Below are positions 18,576-27,956 of a DNA stretch of 64,000 nt, piece by piece. This stretch comes from Pseudomonas sp. Irchel 3E13 (GTDB lineage: Bacteria; Pseudomonadota; Gammaproteobacteria; Pseudomonadales; Pseudomonadaceae), in assembly GCF_900187455.1 (NCBI RefSeq), contig NZ_FYDX01000011.1:216480-280479 (forward strand). Reading direction: 5' to 3'. A program made the position numbers and the translations under genes. Below the pieces are notes generated by a model. It saw only the letters and a list, made by a program, of their open reading frames with translations, was not told the DNA's origin and ran no database searches. Numbering within the stretch: position 1 is the first letter of the stretch; every line of letters begins with the position of its first letter.

Positions 18576-19379
18576 TTACTCCAGCACCTCAATCGCCATC
18601 CCCACCTCAAGCACACCCTCGCCATCAGCCACCAGGTTCTGGCCGAACATGGCCTCCCCTTCTTTCTGCCGATAATTCATCAGCGTGGCAAACGGCTCGC
18701 GGTCCGGGCTGCGTTCGCCGGTGGCCGGGTCGATGGTGGTGAGGATGCAGCGCCCGCACGGTTTGACCACGCGGAAAGTCTGCTGGCCAATACGAATACG
18801 TTTCCAGCCGTCCTCGGCGAATGGTTCGCTGCCCTCGATAACCAGATTCGGACGAAAACGCATCATTTCCATGGGGCGACCGACCCGCTGTGTCAGGTCA
18901 TCAAGCGACGCCTGACCAATCAGCAGCAGCGGGAAACCGTCGGCGAAGGCCACGCGGTCACTGTTTTCGCCATAGCCAGAAGGCAAGTAGCGTGTGCGCT
19001 TTTCAGGCACATGCACCAGGCGCACCGCACGCCCCATAAAGGCGCTCAGCCACTCCGCCGCCCCATCGCCGGCATCCGGAACCTGGAGGGTATCGCGCCA
19101 GATGGTCACGCCACGCAGCGCATCGTCCGGGCTCGGCACCGCGACATGCAGCGTTGGCTGGCCCGGTGCATTGAGCAGCAGTCCGCCGTCAGCCGCATAC
19201 AGCGCCGACAACTGGCTCATCTGTGGGAAAGCGCGTTGGGTCAGAAAACGGTTGTTGCCAGCATCCACCAGCATCCAGCGACGATCACCGGCCAGGCCCA
19301 GCAGCCCGGCGGGCGACTGCTGCAGCGCTTCGCCCTGCGCGGATTTGACCGGGTAACGATAAAGCGCACTCAAACGCAT
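18576..19379 (-). CDS. MOSC domain-containing protein (YcbX-like)
   Basis: 267 residues from the ATG at 19379 (MRLSALYRYPVKSAQG). The N-terminal MOSC_N beta-barrel (residues 1-115) is followed by the MOSC domain with the conserved Cys motif KPCGRCILTTIDPATGE near residues 208-225, which in this family binds the molybdenum cofactor or transfers sulfur. E. coli YcbX reduces N-hydroxylated compounds with a [2Fe-2S] partner; no ferredoxin domain is attached here. It is 73 bp from cheV, whose transcript ends before it. Confidence 0.88.
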   Translation of the reverse strand: MRLSALYRYPVKSAQGEALQQSPAGLLGLAGDRRWMLVDAGNNRFLTQRAFPQMSQLSALYAADGGLLLNAPGQPTLHVAVPSPDDALRGVTIWRDTLQVPDAGDGAAEWLSAFMGRAVRLVHVPEKRTRYLPSGYGENSDRVAFADGFPLLLIGQASLDDLTQRVGRPMEMMRFRPNLVIEGSEPFAEDGWKRIRIGQQTFRVVKPCGRCILTTIDPATGERSPDREPFATLMNYRQKEGEAMFGQNLVADGEGVLEVGMAIEVLE

Positions 19380-19452
19380 GAGCCGATGCTCCCTGACGAA
19401 AAAGCGCAGCTTACACCCGATGCCCGGCAATGGCTGCCGGGCAGGCGTGGGG

Positions 19453-20388
19453 TCAGACGGTGGCTTCGTCAAGCATCAGGCGCTGGCGAACCACATCCAC
19501 CAGGCGGTCAGGCTGGAATTTGGAGAGGAAGTTGTCGCAACCGACCTTCTTCACCATGGATTCGTTGAAGCTGCCGGACAGCGAGGTGTGCAGTACCACG
19601 TACAGTGCGCGCAGACGCGGATCGTTGCGGATCTCCGTGGTCAGGCGATAGCCGTCCATTTCCGGCATTTCGGCGTCGGTGAAGATCATCAGCAGTTTTT
19701 CACAGACATCCTCGCCAGCATCCGCCCAGCCCTTGAGCATTTTCAGGGCCTTGAGGCCATCGCTGGCCACGTGCAACTTCACACCCAACTGGGAGAGGGT
19801 TTCACGCAATTGCGCCAGGGCCACAGTGGAGTCGTCCACCAGCAGCACTTCGCGGCCATAGGCGCGGCGCAGGACCGGATCGTCGAGCTTTTCCCGGGAA
19901 ACCTTGGCGTTGTACGGCACGATTTCCGCCAGCACCTTTTCTACGTCGATGATTTCCACCAACTGCTCGTCGACCTTGCTGATGGCGGTGAGGTAATGCT
20001 GACGCCCCGCGCTGGTTGGCGGCGGCAGGATGGCTTCCCAGTTCATGTTGACGATGCGGTCGACGCCACCGACGAGGAAGGCCTGCACCGAGCGGTTGTA
20101 CTCGGTGACGATGATGGTGCTGTTCGGACCCGGTTCCAGGGGACGCATACCAATGGCTTGCGACAGGTCGATAACCGGCAGGGTCTGGCCGCGCAGGTTG
20201 ACCACGCCGCAGACGTATGTGTGGCGCTGGGGCATCAGGGTCAGCTTGGGCAACTGCAGGACTTCCTGCACCTTGAAGACGTTGATCGCGAACAACTGCC
20301 GCCCCGCGAGGCGAAACATGAGGATTTCCAGGCGGTTCTCGCCTACCAGCTGTGTCCTTTGGTCTACCGAGTCGAGAATGCCAGCCAT
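19453..20388 (-). CDS. cheV: Chemotaxis coupling protein CheV
   Basis: 311 residues in two domains. CheW-like domain, residues 15-160 (EILMFRLAGRQLFAINVFKV, VNLRGQTLPVIDLS). Receiver domain, residues 178-305: acidic pair LLVDDST, phosphoacceptor Asp in FTDAEMPEMDGYRL, then conserved T/S and K (LHTSLSG, NFLSKF). CheV couples receptors to CheA and can be phosphorylated, giving adaptation or a phosphate sink. A FliA-type promoter lies in front, placing it in the flagellar regulon. Confidence 0.93.
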   Translation of the reverse strand: MAGILDSVDQRTQLVGENRLEILMFRLAGRQLFAINVFKVQEVLQLPKLTLMPQRHTYVCGVVNLRGQTLPVIDLSQAIGMRPLEPGPNSTIIVTEYNRSVQAFLVGGVDRIVNMNWEAILPPPTSAGRQHYLTAISKVDEQLVEIIDVEKVLAEIVPYNAKVSREKLDDPVLRRAYGREVLLVDDSTVALAQLRETLSQLGVKLHVASDGLKALKMLKGWADAGEDVCEKLLMIFTDAEMPEMDGYRLTTEIRNDPRLRALYVVLHTSLSGSFNESMVKKVGCDNFLSKFQPDRLVDVVRQRLMLDEATV

Positions 20389-20434
20389 TGAATCCCCCAG
20401 GCTTGTTGCAAAAGGTAAATATGCATCGGCCTTA

Positions 20435-20460
20435 TATCGGCCGCTTATGCGACAGCTTGA
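20435..20460 (-). promoter_or_regulatory. FliA (sigma-28) promoter of cheV
   Basis: On the minus strand TCAAG-N14-GCCGATA, a full match to the pseudomonad FliA consensus. The -10 element ends about 46 bp from the cheV ATG. Confidence 0.75.
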
Positions 20461-20772
20461 CCCTATGAAGAAAATGCTGCGTGAAGCGTTGATATCACTT
20501 TAGCATCATGCTTTACTGCACTCACAGTTTTTCCTGCCATCCCGCTCCGCAACGGGGCCACACCTTAAATTCCTCATCAGGGAAACCCCTACCATCAATC
20601 GGGAGGGACCTGATGTTCGTGAAATCAGTTAGCCATTAATGTGACGCCATTCTCAATGCATGAATGGAGTCGGGCCCTTGTTCGCTATCACTTCGCTGTG
20701 GCCAGCCTCTGTCCCTGACCTGTCACCCGTCTGCTTCCAGGCCTGTTGCCTATGCCAGCCAGGAGCCGACTG
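20461..20772. other. Intergenic region between cheV and the next gene
   Basis: 312 bp between the divergent cheV promoter and the small gene at 20773. I see no gene, no strong promoter and no hairpin worth naming. Confidence 0.5.
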
Positions 20773-21210
20773 ATGCTGAACGACTCACCGGATATGAGCC
20801 CGCTACACGATTTCCTGGATGACGCCCACGCACTCTTGAGCCGCGCCCACGACTGCTTGCAACATTTCCAGTTGATTGGCGAGGATGCGGATGCCAGTGA
20901 TTGCCTGATCAGCACCCTCCGCACCCTTATGGAAAAAGCCGGGCCTCGGGAGCAGGTGCAGATCGCCGATTTCTGCGAGCAACTGATTGCCCTGCTGGAA
21001 CCGGGCCATCCCCGTAACCCGCTGCGTGGAACGGCGCTGGGTATCCTTGAAGCATGCCTGAGCCTGCTGGCCTGGCAGATCGAGTTGATCGATCCGTTTA
21101 CCGGTTCACTGAATCTGGATAGTGAAGAACAACAGGAGTTGCTCACACATCTGGACAAGGCACTCGATCCTGCGCGGACGCCGTGCAATCAATCCGTCGA
21201 AAACGTCTGA
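20773..21210 (+). CDS. Hypothetical protein, acidic helical
   Basis: 145 residues from the ATG at 20773, which has AGGAGC six bases upstream; an earlier ATG at 20746 lacks a site. The protein is acidic and helical, with no signal or membrane segment (SPLHDFLDDAHALLSRAHDCLQ, TLRTLMEKAGPRE, CLSLLAWQIELIDPFTGSLNLD). Codon bias is like that of its neighbours. It stands alone with long gaps on both sides. I do not recognise a family. Confidence 0.7.
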   Translation: MLNDSPDMSPLHDFLDDAHALLSRAHDCLQHFQLIGEDADASDCLISTLRTLMEKAGPREQVQIADFCEQLIALLEPGHPRNPLRGTALGILEACLSLLAWQIELIDPFTGSLNLDSEEQQELLTHLDKALDPARTPCNQSVENV

Positions 21211-21712
21211 TCAGCTCGCGCGCTGCATCCCAGAGCCTTCAGCAGCGCACGGAAAGATGATCGAAGACAAACAAACGACAACTAAGCTCACACGAAAAAC
21301 TTGTCCGGCATACAGCATGCTAGTGTTTTGCGTGCACTAACGTGTAACTAAGCACAGCCGTCTAAAACAACTCTGCCGATTTGGAAAAAGTACATCCGAC
21401 TTTTTAATGAACGTTTAAGTTCGCCAGTCGTAGTGGCAAAGTGCTAGAATCCGCGCCAGGCGGAACGCCCGTACCAGCCCGCAAAACCTGACTATTCAGA
21501 CCAATTATCGGCCCGCGACCATTCGACCCCGAAGTGATACCATGCGCCGCTCCGAGCCGGTTGCCGACTGTTGCCACTGCTGGAACATGGCGCTTTCAGC
21601 GCACTAAAAAAGTGCCTGACCGCCCGTTGCAACATGATGATAAAAGTTGTTGAAGGCCCCTCTAAAAAGCCTTTCAATCAACCCCGAACTGGCTTTGAAA
21701 AGTGATACTCCA
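21211..21712. other. Long leader region of the sensor kinase gene
   Basis: About 500 bp with lower GC than the flanking genes. TAGAAT at 21445-21450 preceded by TG (TGC-TAGAAT) is a plausible extended -10, which would give a leader of more than 200 nt to the kinase gene. A small hairpin GCGCTTTCAGCGC lies at 21590-21602. No coding frame is convincing. Confidence 0.45.
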
Positions 21713-22618
21713 GTGGCTTCATTTTCCGTGCACTCAAGCCTCAAGACCTTCACCCGGCACCCACGCGGCACGGCCCTGTTGCAGCGTGCGATAGCACTGA
21801 CTTGCCTGGCTTCGCTGGCGGTTGCCCTGGCCTGCTACTTCAGCGCCACGCCACTGCCCCCGATCCTGCTGGTGCTACAGGCCATCACCCTGCTGGGCGT
21901 GCTCGTCACGATACGCAAACCCAAAGACGTGATCGTCATGACCCCGCAGGAGCTGGCCGACCGCCTGCTCAAGGTGCAGGAAAGCGAGCGGCTGCGCCTG
22001 AGCCGCGAACTGCACGACGACATCGGCCAACTGCTGACCGCCGCCAAGCTGCAGGCCGAATGGCTGCAACGGCGCCTGCCGGAAACCCTGCAGGATTCGT
22101 GCGCCGCCTTGCGCGATACCCTTGACGAAACCCTTTCCCACGCCCGCAGCCTGGCCACCAGCCTCGCTCCGCGCCAGCTCAACAGCCTCGGCTTGGAAGC
22201 CAGCCTGCGCACGCACCTCTCGCGCACGCTGGACAACACCGACGTGCGTTGGAGCCTCGAATGCAAAAGCCGCCTGGACGGCCTCCCGGAAGAGATGGTC
22301 ATGGCCGCCTTCCGTATCACGCAGGAAGCGATAACCAACGTTTTGCGCCATGCCCGGGCGCGAAACCTGATCGTGCAGTTTCAGCGCAAGCCGGAAGGCC
22401 TGTCGCTATCGATCAGTGACGATGGCCAGGGTTTCCTGCCCTCTTCCCACCCCGGCGAGGAAGGCCAGTGCGGAATGGCCGGCATGGCCGAACGCGCGCA
22501 CCTGCTCAATGGCAGCCTGACGGTCCACAGCGAGCCTGGCAAAGGCTCGCGGATCGACGCGCTCCTTCCCTGGGCACCCCGCTCGCGCGAGCGCGCCAAC
22601 TCAAGTAAGACTTCATGA
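21713..22618 (+). CDS. Sensor histidine kinase, NarL type (HisKA_3)
   Basis: 301 residues from a GTG at 21713; no ATG exists near the N-terminus and a TTG at 21647 would add 22 residues of poor codon bias, so the start is uncertain. Two adjacent membrane segments (roughly residues 22-65), then a HisKA_3 dimerisation domain with the phosphorylated His in LSRELHDDIGQLL, and a HATPase_c domain with TQEAITNVLRHA and SDDGQGF. There is no periplasmic sensor domain, so it may sense a membrane or cytoplasmic signal. The stop overlaps the response regulator start (ATGA). Confidence 0.88.
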   Translation: MASFSVHSSLKTFTRHPRGTALLQRAIALTCLASLAVALACYFSATPLPPILLVLQAITLLGVLVTIRKPKDVIVMTPQELADRLLKVQESERLRLSRELHDDIGQLLTAAKLQAEWLQRRLPETLQDSCAALRDTLDETLSHARSLATSLAPRQLNSLGLEASLRTHLSRTLDNTDVRWSLECKSRLDGLPEEMVMAAFRITQEAITNVLRHARARNLIVQFQRKPEGLSLSISDDGQGFLPSSHPGEEGQCGMAGMAERAHLLNGSLTVHSEPGKGSRIDALLPWAPRSRERANSSKTS

Positions 22619-23268
22619 CTTGTAAATTGCTGCTGGTTGACGACCATTCCCTGATCCGTGCCGGCGTCCGCGCCCTGGTATCCGATATTCCCGGCTACAC
22701 CGTCGTGGGCGAAGCCAGCGATGGCAGCCAACTGGTCGACCTGATCCACGAACTGGACCCGGACATCGTCCTGCTCGACCTGTCTATGCGCGCCATCGGC
22801 GGCCTTGAGGCCCTCAGCCACCTGCAGGCCGAAGGCAGCCGCTGCAAGGTGCTGATCCTGTCGATGCACACCGACCCGGACCTGATCATGCAGGCGCTGG
22901 AAACCGGCGCCCATGGCTACCTGCTCAAGGACACCACCGCCACCGAGCTGGAACAGGCCCTCGCTGCCCTGAGCAATGACGAGCGCTACCTCAGCCCGGC
23001 CATCGCCCACACGGTGATCAACCAGGCGCTGCTGCGCACGCAGAAGGTGGAACCGGCGGAGAACCACAACCTCACCGCTCGCCAACTGGAAATCCTGCGC
23101 CTGATCGTGCGCGGCAAGTCCACCCGGGAAATCGCCAACGGCCTCGGCCTGAGCGTCAAGACCGTGGAAACCCACCGCTCGCAGATCATGAAGCGCCTGC
23201 AGATCTACGACGTGGCCGGTCTTGTGCTGTTCGCCGTGCGCGAGCAGATCATCAGCCTCGACGACTGA
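22615..23268 (+). CDS. Response regulator, NarL/LuxR family
   Basis: 217 residues. Receiver domain 1-120 with the acidic pair LLVDDHS, the phosphoacceptor Asp in DIVLLDLSM near residue 54 and the conserved Lys in GYLLKDTT. LuxR-type DNA-binding domain at 145-210 (LTARQLEILRLIVRGKSTRE, LGLSVKTVETHRSQIMKRL). It is translationally coupled to the kinase by a 4-bp overlap, so the two form a two-component pair. Its 3' end overlaps that of the opposing lipid-kinase gene by 17 bp. The regulon is unknown. Confidence 0.93.
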   Translation: MTCKLLLVDDHSLIRAGVRALVSDIPGYTVVGEASDGSQLVDLIHELDPDIVLLDLSMRAIGGLEALSHLQAEGSRCKVLILSMHTDPDLIMQALETGAHGYLLKDTTATELEQALAALSNDERYLSPAIAHTVINQALLRTQKVEPAENHNLTARQLEILRLIVRGKSTREIANGLGLSVKTVETHRSQIMKRLQIYDVAGLVLFAVREQIISLDD

Positions 23269-24151
23269 GCAGCGGCGACCCTGCCGGCATGTGCACCCGC
23301 AACGCGCCGGGCAGCACCCGGAAGCGCAGGCTTTCGCCTTGCAGCGGTTCGCCGTCGAGGTTGATGTCCAGCCCTTGCGAGCCCTTGACCTCGACCCACG
23401 GCAGCCGGGCACGGATGAACATGCTGTCCAGCCCCAGGCCGCCGCTGAGCAGGTCGCGCAGGGTGCCGACCACCTCCTGCGGCGCCGGCAGGATGCTGAT
23501 GTCCAGCAGCCCGTCATCCACCAGCGCCTCCGGGCACAGCTCATGGCCACCGCCGGCCTGGCGGCCATTACCGATGCCCAACGCCAGCAACTCGCCCTGC
23601 CAATGGAAATCCGGCCCTTGCAGGCTCACGGAGGCGGCGCTCAATTCGCTGAAACGCGACAGACCGGTGAACAGATAGGCCGCGGCGCCGAGAACCTTTT
23701 TCAGGTCCTCCGAGGTGTTGGCGGTCACCTGGCTGCCAAAGCCACCGGTGCCCATATTGAGAAACACCTCACCGCCGACCTCACCCAGATCGATCGACGT
23801 CGCCTCGCCCTCCAGCAACGCCAGCGCTGCCTGTGGCTCCAGCGGAATGCCGGCGGCGCGAGCGAAATCGTTGGCGGTACCCAGCGGCAACAGCACCAGG
23901 CTGGCATCGCTGTCGGCATCGGCCATGGCGTGCACCACATCCCGCAGCGTGCCGTCGCCACCACCCGCGATCAGCTGCGGATAACCGGCCGCCAGCGCTT
24001 CATGCACCAGCCGCTGGGCATCTCCGCCCTCCCAGGTCAGGCGCACATCCAGTTGCCAACCGCGCTCGCGCATGCCCTGCACTGCGGCGCGGACGTCTTC
24101 GTTCATCGCCTGCTTGCCATGCAGAATCAGCAGCGCTTTGCGTTCGCTCAT
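23252..24151 (-). CDS. YegS-like lipid kinase
   Basis: 299 residues from the ATG at 24151. The diacylglycerol-kinase catalytic fold is clear: LLILHGKQA at the start, the nucleotide motif GGGDGTLRDVV near residue 60, PLGTANDFARA near residue 90 and the C-terminal NLDGEPLQ. E. coli YegS phosphorylates phosphatidylglycerol in vitro; the natural substrate here is not known. The gene converges with the response regulator, the two stop regions overlapping by 17 bp. Confidence 0.9.
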   Translation of the reverse strand: MSERKALLILHGKQAMNEDVRAAVQGMRERGWQLDVRLTWEGGDAQRLVHEALAAGYPQLIAGGGDGTLRDVVHAMADADSDASLVLLPLGTANDFARAAGIPLEPQAALALLEGEATSIDLGEVGGEVFLNMGTGGFGSQVTANTSEDLKKVLGAAAYLFTGLSRFSELSAASVSLQGPDFHWQGELLALGIGNGRQAGGGHELCPEALVDDGLLDISILPAPQEVVGTLRDLLSGGLGLDSMFIRARLPWVEVKGSQGLDINLDGEPLQGESLRFRVLPGALRVHMPAGSPLLSRRG

Positions 24152-24455
24152 CGATAGACCCCTTCTCGGCCGGACATTCAACTCCCTATCTCGACCACAA
24201 GCGACAGGCAGTTGCTGCACATCGCACACGTAAAGTTCTGCAATCTTACGAATGACATTTGAAAGATCCCCCAAGCACGACCATGCTTCGACAAATAATT
24301 GGCTAAATTCACCAAGCCAATCAGACAAGTCACTTAATTGACGAAAGATGATCCGTGATGCCCGCAGCGTCGTCACGTCGGAGCCAGCACCGAGCTGACG
24401 CCGCGGGCGTTTTCATTCCACCCGCCCAAGCCCCTCCGGCAAGCGAGGAAGTGTC
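24152..24455. other. 304-bp region with terminator-like hairpin before the glycosyltransferase
   Basis: Contains a 7-bp hairpin ATTGGCT / AGCCAAT near 24297-24321 and then a longer imperfect hairpin 24360-24408 (outer stem GCCCGC/GCGGGC, inner GACGC pairing) followed by GTTTT. The second has the form of a plus-strand terminator, 47 bp before the glycosyltransferase ATG. It could be an attenuator or the end of a small RNA; no coding frame is seen. Confidence 0.45.
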
Positions 24456-25694
24456 ATGCGCGTACTTTGGACACTGCCCTACCTCCCCTGGCCCACCACC
24501 AGTGGCAGCAAGACCCGCCAGTTCAATCTGTTGCGCGGCCTGGCGCAGCGAGGTCATCGCATCACTCTGCTGACCCAGTCCAGGGTGCCCCTGACCGAGC
24601 CGGCGCGACAGGCGCTGATGCCGCTGGTGGAACGCCTGATCGTACTGCCGCGCCGTCCTTTGCACAGCCCGCTCAATCTGCTGGCGGCGCTCAATGTCAG
24701 CTACCCGATGCGCACCAGCATCAATGGCCTCGCTCCACACCTGCGTCACCGCTTCGAAGCGCTACTGCAGGAGCATTGGGACGTGATCCAGATCGAGCAC
24801 AGCTACAGCTTCCAGCCGTTCGAACGGGCACTGCAGGCCAGCGGCCTGCCGTTCATCGTCAGCGAACATCAGGTCGAATGGCGCAAGGGCGCCGCCTGCC
24901 AGGACCGCCTGCCGCTATGGCTGCGCCCGTTCAACAGCTTCGACGGCTGGCGCTACCGCCATTGGGAAACCCGCGTACTGAAGCAGGCCAGCGAAGTGGT
25001 AGCAGTGAGCCCCTACGATGCCCGGCAGATCAGCGAAATGACCGGCCGGCCGACGCAGGTGGTGGTGAACGGCGTCGATTGCGACCACTACCAGGACATC
25101 CGCTTCTGCCCGCGCAGCCAGCGCCTGTTGTTCGTCGGCAACTTCGAGCATTGCGCCAACCAGGAAGCCATCGAATGGGCGCTGGACGAGATCCTGCCGC
25201 AAGTCTGGCAAAGCAACCCGGCGGTACGCCTCGCCATCGCCGGCCATGCGCTGCCGGATCACTGGAAACTGCGCTGGGACGACCCGCGCATCGAGTGGGT
25301 CGGCTACCTGCCGGACCTGCGCGAACTGCAAAAACACTCAGCGATCTTCTTCGCCCCGCTGCGCCAGAGTGGCGGCTGCAAGATCAAGCTGCTCGAAGCC
25401 ATGGCCGCAGGACTGCCAGTGGTGACCACCCGCGAGGGCGTTTCGGGGCTGCAGGTTCGTTGTGGCGAGCATTACCTGGGTGGTGATGCGGGAGATGACC
25501 TGGCCCTGACCATCACCCAACTGCTCAACCAGCCCCAGCGGATGCAGCAGTTGTCCGAGGCAGGACGAGTGTTTGTTCGCGAGCGGCATGACTGGAGCGT
25601 GGCGGCGGCACAACTGGAAGGGGTTCATGCGCGGCTGGCCAGTCGGCCAGTGGCGATTGGGGATGTGATGGGCGGGATCATGCCGTTGACCTGA
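24456..25694 (+). CDS. Glycosyltransferase, GT4 family
   Basis: 412 residues, with AGGAAG in front of the ATG. GT-B fold: N-terminal domain begins RVLWTLPYLPWPTTSGSKTRQF with the usual Gly-Ser loop; the C-terminal domain has LLFVGNFEHCANQEAIEW, the sugar-nucleotide motif FFAPLRQSGGCKIKLLEAMA near residues 300-320 and LPVVTTREGVSGL. The retaining GT4 enzymes transfer a sugar from a nucleotide or lipid donor onto a polysaccharide, lipid or protein. It is a lone gene without a polysaccharide cluster around it, so the acceptor cannot be guessed. Confidence 0.9.
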   Translation: MRVLWTLPYLPWPTTSGSKTRQFNLLRGLAQRGHRITLLTQSRVPLTEPARQALMPLVERLIVLPRRPLHSPLNLLAALNVSYPMRTSINGLAPHLRHRFEALLQEHWDVIQIEHSYSFQPFERALQASGLPFIVSEHQVEWRKGAACQDRLPLWLRPFNSFDGWRYRHWETRVLKQASEVVAVSPYDARQISEMTGRPTQVVVNGVDCDHYQDIRFCPRSQRLLFVGNFEHCANQEAIEWALDEILPQVWQSNPAVRLAIAGHALPDHWKLRWDDPRIEWVGYLPDLRELQKHSAIFFAPLRQSGGCKIKLLEAMAAGLPVVTTREGVSGLQVRCGEHYLGGDAGDDLALTITQLLNQPQRMQQLSEAGRVFVRERHDWSVAAAQLEGVHARLASRPVAIGDVMGGIMPLT

Positions 25695-25713
25695 AAATGG
25701 GGTGGCTACACCG

Positions 25714-25763
25714 CATCGCGAGCAAGCTCGCTCCTACAGGCTGGAGCGAGCTTGTTCGCGATA
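25714..25763. repeat. REP/REPIN element
   Basis: Inverted REP arms ATCGCGAGCAAGCTCGCTCC and GGAGCGAGCTTGTTCGCGAT, one mismatch apart, around TACAGGCT. Same family as at 18508 and 28711. Confidence 0.9.
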
Positions 25764-25790
25764 AGGCCGCCAGACCGTCGCGATGCGACC

Positions 25791-27017
25791 TCAGCCAAGC
25801 AACTCACTCAGCGGAATGAACTGCACGATATCCCCCTGCATCGGCGTCGTGCCTTCCAGCACTTCCACCAGCCCCTCGGCCCAGGCGGCGCTGCGCAGCA
25901 CGCCGGAGCTCTGGTTGCGGTAGATCAGCGCCTTGCCCTGCTCCAGGCGAGCACGCAGGTATTCGCGGCGATTGCCAGACTTCGGCCAGTCGAAGCCAGC
26001 CGGCACGGCGAACTGCAATGGTTTGACCTCCTGCACGCCCTGACGGCGCAGCAGATAAGGCCGGGTCAGCAAACCGAAAGTGACCAGCGTCGAAGCCGGA
26101 TTGCCAGGCAGGCCGATCACCGGCACGCCGTTGTACTGGCCAACCGTCAGAGGCTTGCCGGGCTTGATCGCCAGCTTCCACAACGCGAGTTCCCCCGCCT
26201 CGCGCAGGGCGACACCCAGGTAATCGGCCTCCCCCACGGAAACACCGCCAGTGGACAGGATCAGGTCAACATCACCGAGCCCTCCCAGGCATTGCCGGGT
26301 CTTTTCCAGATCGTCCGGGAGGATTCCGGCATCCACCACTTCGCAGCCCAAACGCTGCAACCAACTGCACAGCAGGCGGCGGTTGCTGTTGTAGATCTGT
26401 CCCGGACCCAGCGGCTGACCCGGCTCGACCAGCTCATCCCCGGTAGACAACACCGCAACCCGCACCCGCCGCACCACCGTGACTCGGCCATAGCCGAGGG
26501 TGGCCGCGAGGCCCAACTCGATCGGGCCAAGACGGGTTCCGGCCACCAGCACCAACTCGCCGGCGCGGGTTTCCTGGCCTTGCGGGCGAATGTTCTGGCC
26601 CGTGCTCAAGGCTTCGGTGAAGCGCACGCGCTGGTCATCCAGCACTTCGGCGTTTTCCTGCATTTCTACGCAATCAGCGCCCGCGGGCACCGGAGCTCCG
26701 GTGAAGATTCGCGCGCACGTGCCAGGTTGCAGCGGCTCGGGCGATTGCCCGGCGAAGATCCGCTGGCTGACCGGCAGCGGCTCGCCCTGCCAGTCGCTCA
26801 CGCGCAGGGCGTAGCCATCCATGGCGCTGTTCGGCCAGGGCGGGAGGTCGAGGGTGGCGTGCAGGTCATTGGCCAACACCCGACCCTCGGCATCCGCCAG
26901 GGTGACGTCTTCGACTTCAGTAATCGGCGCCGCCTCGGCCAGCGCCAGCAGGCGTTCGAGCGCCGCCTCGACCGGCAGCAGCGGCTTGGCCGCCGGCAAC
27001 TCAGCCACGGCTTTCAC
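25791..27017 (-). CDS. moeA: Molybdopterin molybdotransferase MoeA
   Basis: 408 residues from a GTG at 27017 that overlaps the end of moaB by 17 bp. Signature motifs: PPWPNSAMDGYALR near residues 59-72, GELVEPG-type TGDELVEPGQPLGPGQIYNSN near 195-215, LSTGGVSVGEADY near 258-270, and LPGNPAS near 318. MoeA inserts molybdate into adenylylated molybdopterin. It follows moaB as the second gene of the operon. Confidence 0.95.
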   Translation of the reverse strand: MKAVAELPAAKPLLPVEAALERLLALAEAAPITEVEDVTLADAEGRVLANDLHATLDLPPWPNSAMDGYALRVSDWQGEPLPVSQRIFAGQSPEPLQPGTCARIFTGAPVPAGADCVEMQENAEVLDDQRVRFTEALSTGQNIRPQGQETRAGELVLVAGTRLGPIELGLAATLGYGRVTVVRRVRVAVLSTGDELVEPGQPLGPGQIYNSNRRLLCSWLQRLGCEVVDAGILPDDLEKTRQCLGGLGDVDLILSTGGVSVGEADYLGVALREAGELALWKLAIKPGKPLTVGQYNGVPVIGLPGNPASTLVTFGLLTRPYLLRRQGVQEVKPLQFAVPAGFDWPKSGNRREYLRARLEQGKALIYRNQSSGVLRSAAWAEGLVEVLEGTTPMQGDIVQFIPLSELLG

Positions 27018-27540
27018 AGGGCGCGGCCTGCTTCAGGTGCGGAACGAAATTGCACGGGCGATGACGGTTGTCCAGTTGCTCGGCGAGGATGCCGTCCCAA
27101 CCGGTGCGTACCGCATTGGTCGAACCCGGCAGGCAGCACACCAACGTGCCATTGGCCAGACCGGCCAAGGCGCGGGACTGCACGGTGGAGGTGCCGATAT
27201 CGGCCAACGAAATCTGCCGGAACAGCTCGCCGAAGCCATCGACCTGCTTGTCGAGCAAACAGGTGACCGCCTCGGGGGTGCTGTCGCGACCGGTGAAACC
27301 GGTGCCGCCGGTAATCAGCACGACCTGCACCACCTCTTCGGCGATCCAGGTGGCGACCTGGGCGCGGATCTTGTACAGGTCGTCCTTGAGCAGTACCCGC
27401 TCAGCGAGGTTGTGACCGGCCTCGGTGAGGCGATCGACGAAGACCTGGCCGGAGGTATCGGTTTCCAGCGTGCGCGTGTCGCTGACAGTCAACACGGCGA
27501 TATTGAGTGGCACGAAGGGGGCGTCTGCCTTGGCTTTCAT
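27001..27540 (-). CDS. moaB: Molybdenum cofactor biosynthesis protein MoaB
   Basis: 179 residues with the MogA/MoaB fold: NIAVLTVSDTRT near residue 13, the binding loop TGGTGFTGRD near residues 79-88, and LPGSTNAVRTGWDGIL near 143-158. In bacteria lacking MogA, MoaB is the molybdopterin adenylyltransferase that prepares the substrate for MoeA. The adjacent overlapping moeA supports that role. Confidence 0.93.
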   Translation of the reverse strand: MKAKADAPFVPLNIAVLTVSDTRTLETDTSGQVFVDRLTEAGHNLAERVLLKDDLYKIRAQVATWIAEEVVQVVLITGGTGFTGRDSTPEAVTCLLDKQVDGFGELFRQISLADIGTSTVQSRALAGLANGTLVCCLPGSTNAVRTGWDGILAEQLDNRHRPCNFVPHLKQAAPCESRG

Positions 27541-27734
27541 GGCATTGGGTCCGTTGAAGAATGGGAATGGGCGGTGTTATATCACAGGGAAAGAGGCCCC
27601 GCGCAGCCTAGCCGACCGGGTATTGCGCCCGGTCAATGACGCGATTAACCGCTACGCTAATGATCGCAAGGAACTTGCTGTAACCGTATGCGTCTGAAGA
27701 ACAATACCCGGCCTTCACCTATTGGAGATTCACC

Positions 27735-27956
27735 ATGATTCAACGGACCCTTCCCGCTTTCCTGCTCGCCCTCGGTATTGGCGCCCTCGCCGGTTGCGCT
27801 TCGCCGACCGTCATTACCCTCAACGATGGCCGTGAGATTCAAGCCGTCGACACCCCGAGCTTCGACGAAGATTCCGGCTTCTATGAGTTCGAACAACTGG
27901 ACGGCAAGCGCACCCGCGTCAACAAGGACCAGATCCGCACCGTCAAAGAGCTCTAA
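27735..27956 (+). CDS. YgdI/YgdR-type small lipoprotein (DUF903)
   Basis: 73 residues with GGAGA in front. Lipoprotein signal with lipobox LAGC (Cys at residue 21), mature part begins CASPTVITLNDGREIQAVDTP. This is the SH3-like DUF903 fold of E. coli YgdI/YgdR, whose function is not settled. The residue after Cys is Ala, so Lol sorting to the outer membrane is expected. Confidence 0.9.
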   Translation: MIQRTLPAFLLALGIGALAGCASPTVITLNDGREIQAVDTPSFDEDSGFYEFEQLDGKRTRVNKDQIRTVKEL

